A DNA stretch of 5,419 nt from the NCBI GenBank assembly GCA_028715865.1, contig JAQUQY010000108.1, forward strand, positions 1 through 5,419, in the 5' to 3' direction. How positions within the stretch are numbered: the first letter of the stretch is position 1; each line of letters opens with the position of its first letter. Shown one piece after another: positions 5,016 through 5,419 of this stretch. The notes under the pieces are model-generated. The model saw only the letters and a program-made list of their open reading frames with translations. It was not told where the DNA came from and did no database searches. A program made the translations under genes and the position numbers. This DNA is from Syntrophales bacterium (GTDB taxonomy: Bacteria > Desulfobacterota > Syntrophia > Syntrophales > UBA2210).

Positions 5016-5419
5016 ATGGATAAAAATGCGCCATATGGAACCTTAACGCGGGAAATCCTGGGTGAACTTGCCGAAATAGCAGGCCCTAAGAATATCATCT
5101 TCGGCGATCCGGAAGCGTTGATTAAATACTCCCACGACGAAGTGGCTGGTCCCGAATACGCCCGAATGCCCGATGCCGTTGTGAAACCCGCCACGGCACT
5201 GGAGATTTCCGAAATCATGAAACTGGCCAACAGGCATCGCGTCCCTGTGACCCCCCGTGGCGGGGGCACGGGCTTTTCATGCGGATGCGTTCCCGTCCTC
5301 GGCGGCATCGTTCTGTCCCTGGAGCGTATGAACCGAATCCTCGAAATCGACCGAGAGAATATGGTTGCCGTCGTGGAGCCAGGCGTCGTAACCAGCGTCA
5401 TAGGCGCTGCCGTTCAGGA
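5016..5419 (+). CDS. GlcD/D-lactate dehydrogenase-type FAD-binding oxidoreductase (N-terminal part; cut by window edge)
   Basis: The first 134 residues of a flavin dehydrogenase of the GlcD/D-2-hydroxyacid dehydrogenase family (PCMH-type FAD fold), which oxidises 2-hydroxy acids such as D-lactate or glycolate; the substrate-binding part lies outside the window. Seen: IIFGDPEALIKYSHDEV (27-43), a family hallmark; PDAVVKPATALEISEIMKLA (52-71), the start of the FAD domain; VPVTPRGGGTGF (76-87), the pyrophosphate-binding loop; LGGIVLSLERMNRILEID (95-112); and VAVVEPGVV (117-125). The loop continues SCGCVP where most relatives have SGGA-P, placing C89 and C91 next to the flavin site. ATG 5016 is chosen because AAAGGCGGG precedes it at fair spacing; an in-frame ATG at 4989 would add nine residues (MSEERRDFT) without a ribosome site. 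In anaerobes such genes often neighbour etfAB or an Fe-S subunit, so the right-hand sequence should be inspected. Confidence 0.92.
   Translation, partial: MDKNAPYGTLTREILGELAEIAGPKNIIFGDPEALIKYSHDEVAGPEYARMPDAVVKPATALEISEIMKLANRHRVPVTPRGGGTGFSCGCVPVLGGIVLSLERMNRILEIDRENMVAVVEPGVVTSVIGAAVQ

Noticed and set aside
1..5419. CRISPR array, tRNA/rRNA genes, insertion sequence or attachment site
   Set aside because: I found no regularly spaced repeats, tRNA-like cloverleaf, transposase motifs or terminal inverted repeats.

Overview
The window holds six genes: five on the minus strand and one, cut by the right edge, on the plus strand. Gene content (a PII protein of the amtB-linked type, a heme-type radical SAM/SPASM enzyme, a MenA/UbiA-like prenyltransferase, a GlcD-type FAD dehydrogenase) and moderate G+C (judged by eye, not computed) suggest an anaerobic Gram-negative bacterium. 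A sulfate-reducing or syntrophic member of the Desulfobacterota (former Deltaproteobacteria) is my best guess. That placement is inference; no rRNA or clade-specific marker is present.

Right to left along the minus strand: a UbiA-superfamily prenyltransferase (3871-4809) whose stop codon overlaps the start of a radical SAM/SPASM protein (2639-3871) in a TGATG arrangement; a 249-base intergenic region with an excellent sigma-54 promoter, a consensus-type IHF site and a possible enhancer palindrome; amtB (1460-2389) followed 22 bases later by a PII gene (1099-1437), a classic nitrogen-control pair; a 218-base gap containing two abutting perfect inverted repeats; and a class II histone-deacetylase-like amidohydrolase (880 running off the left edge). 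On the plus strand, a GlcD/D-lactate-dehydrogenase-type FAD oxidase starts at 5016 and runs off the right edge. It is divergent from the prenyltransferase, and each has its own sigma-70-like promoter in the 206-base shared region.

The most notable observation is in amtB. The open frame is intact and begins and ends like a normal ammonium channel, but about 99 residues are missing from the middle (E. coli TM6 to TM9, including the Phe215 gate and Ser219). The protein passes directly from the HNLP loop after TM5 to the LGYDDSLDVFG loop before TM10. Both pore histidines survive, yet such a protein should not form an ordinary Amt pore. Its partner PII lacks the uridylylated Tyr51 and the Arg103 equivalent but keeps Arg47, the residue that plugs AmtB in E. 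coli. The prenyltransferase/radical SAM pair looks like a translationally coupled two-enzyme module whose product is unknown; a modified quinone, a prenylated lipid or a tetrapyrrole-related compound are all possible.
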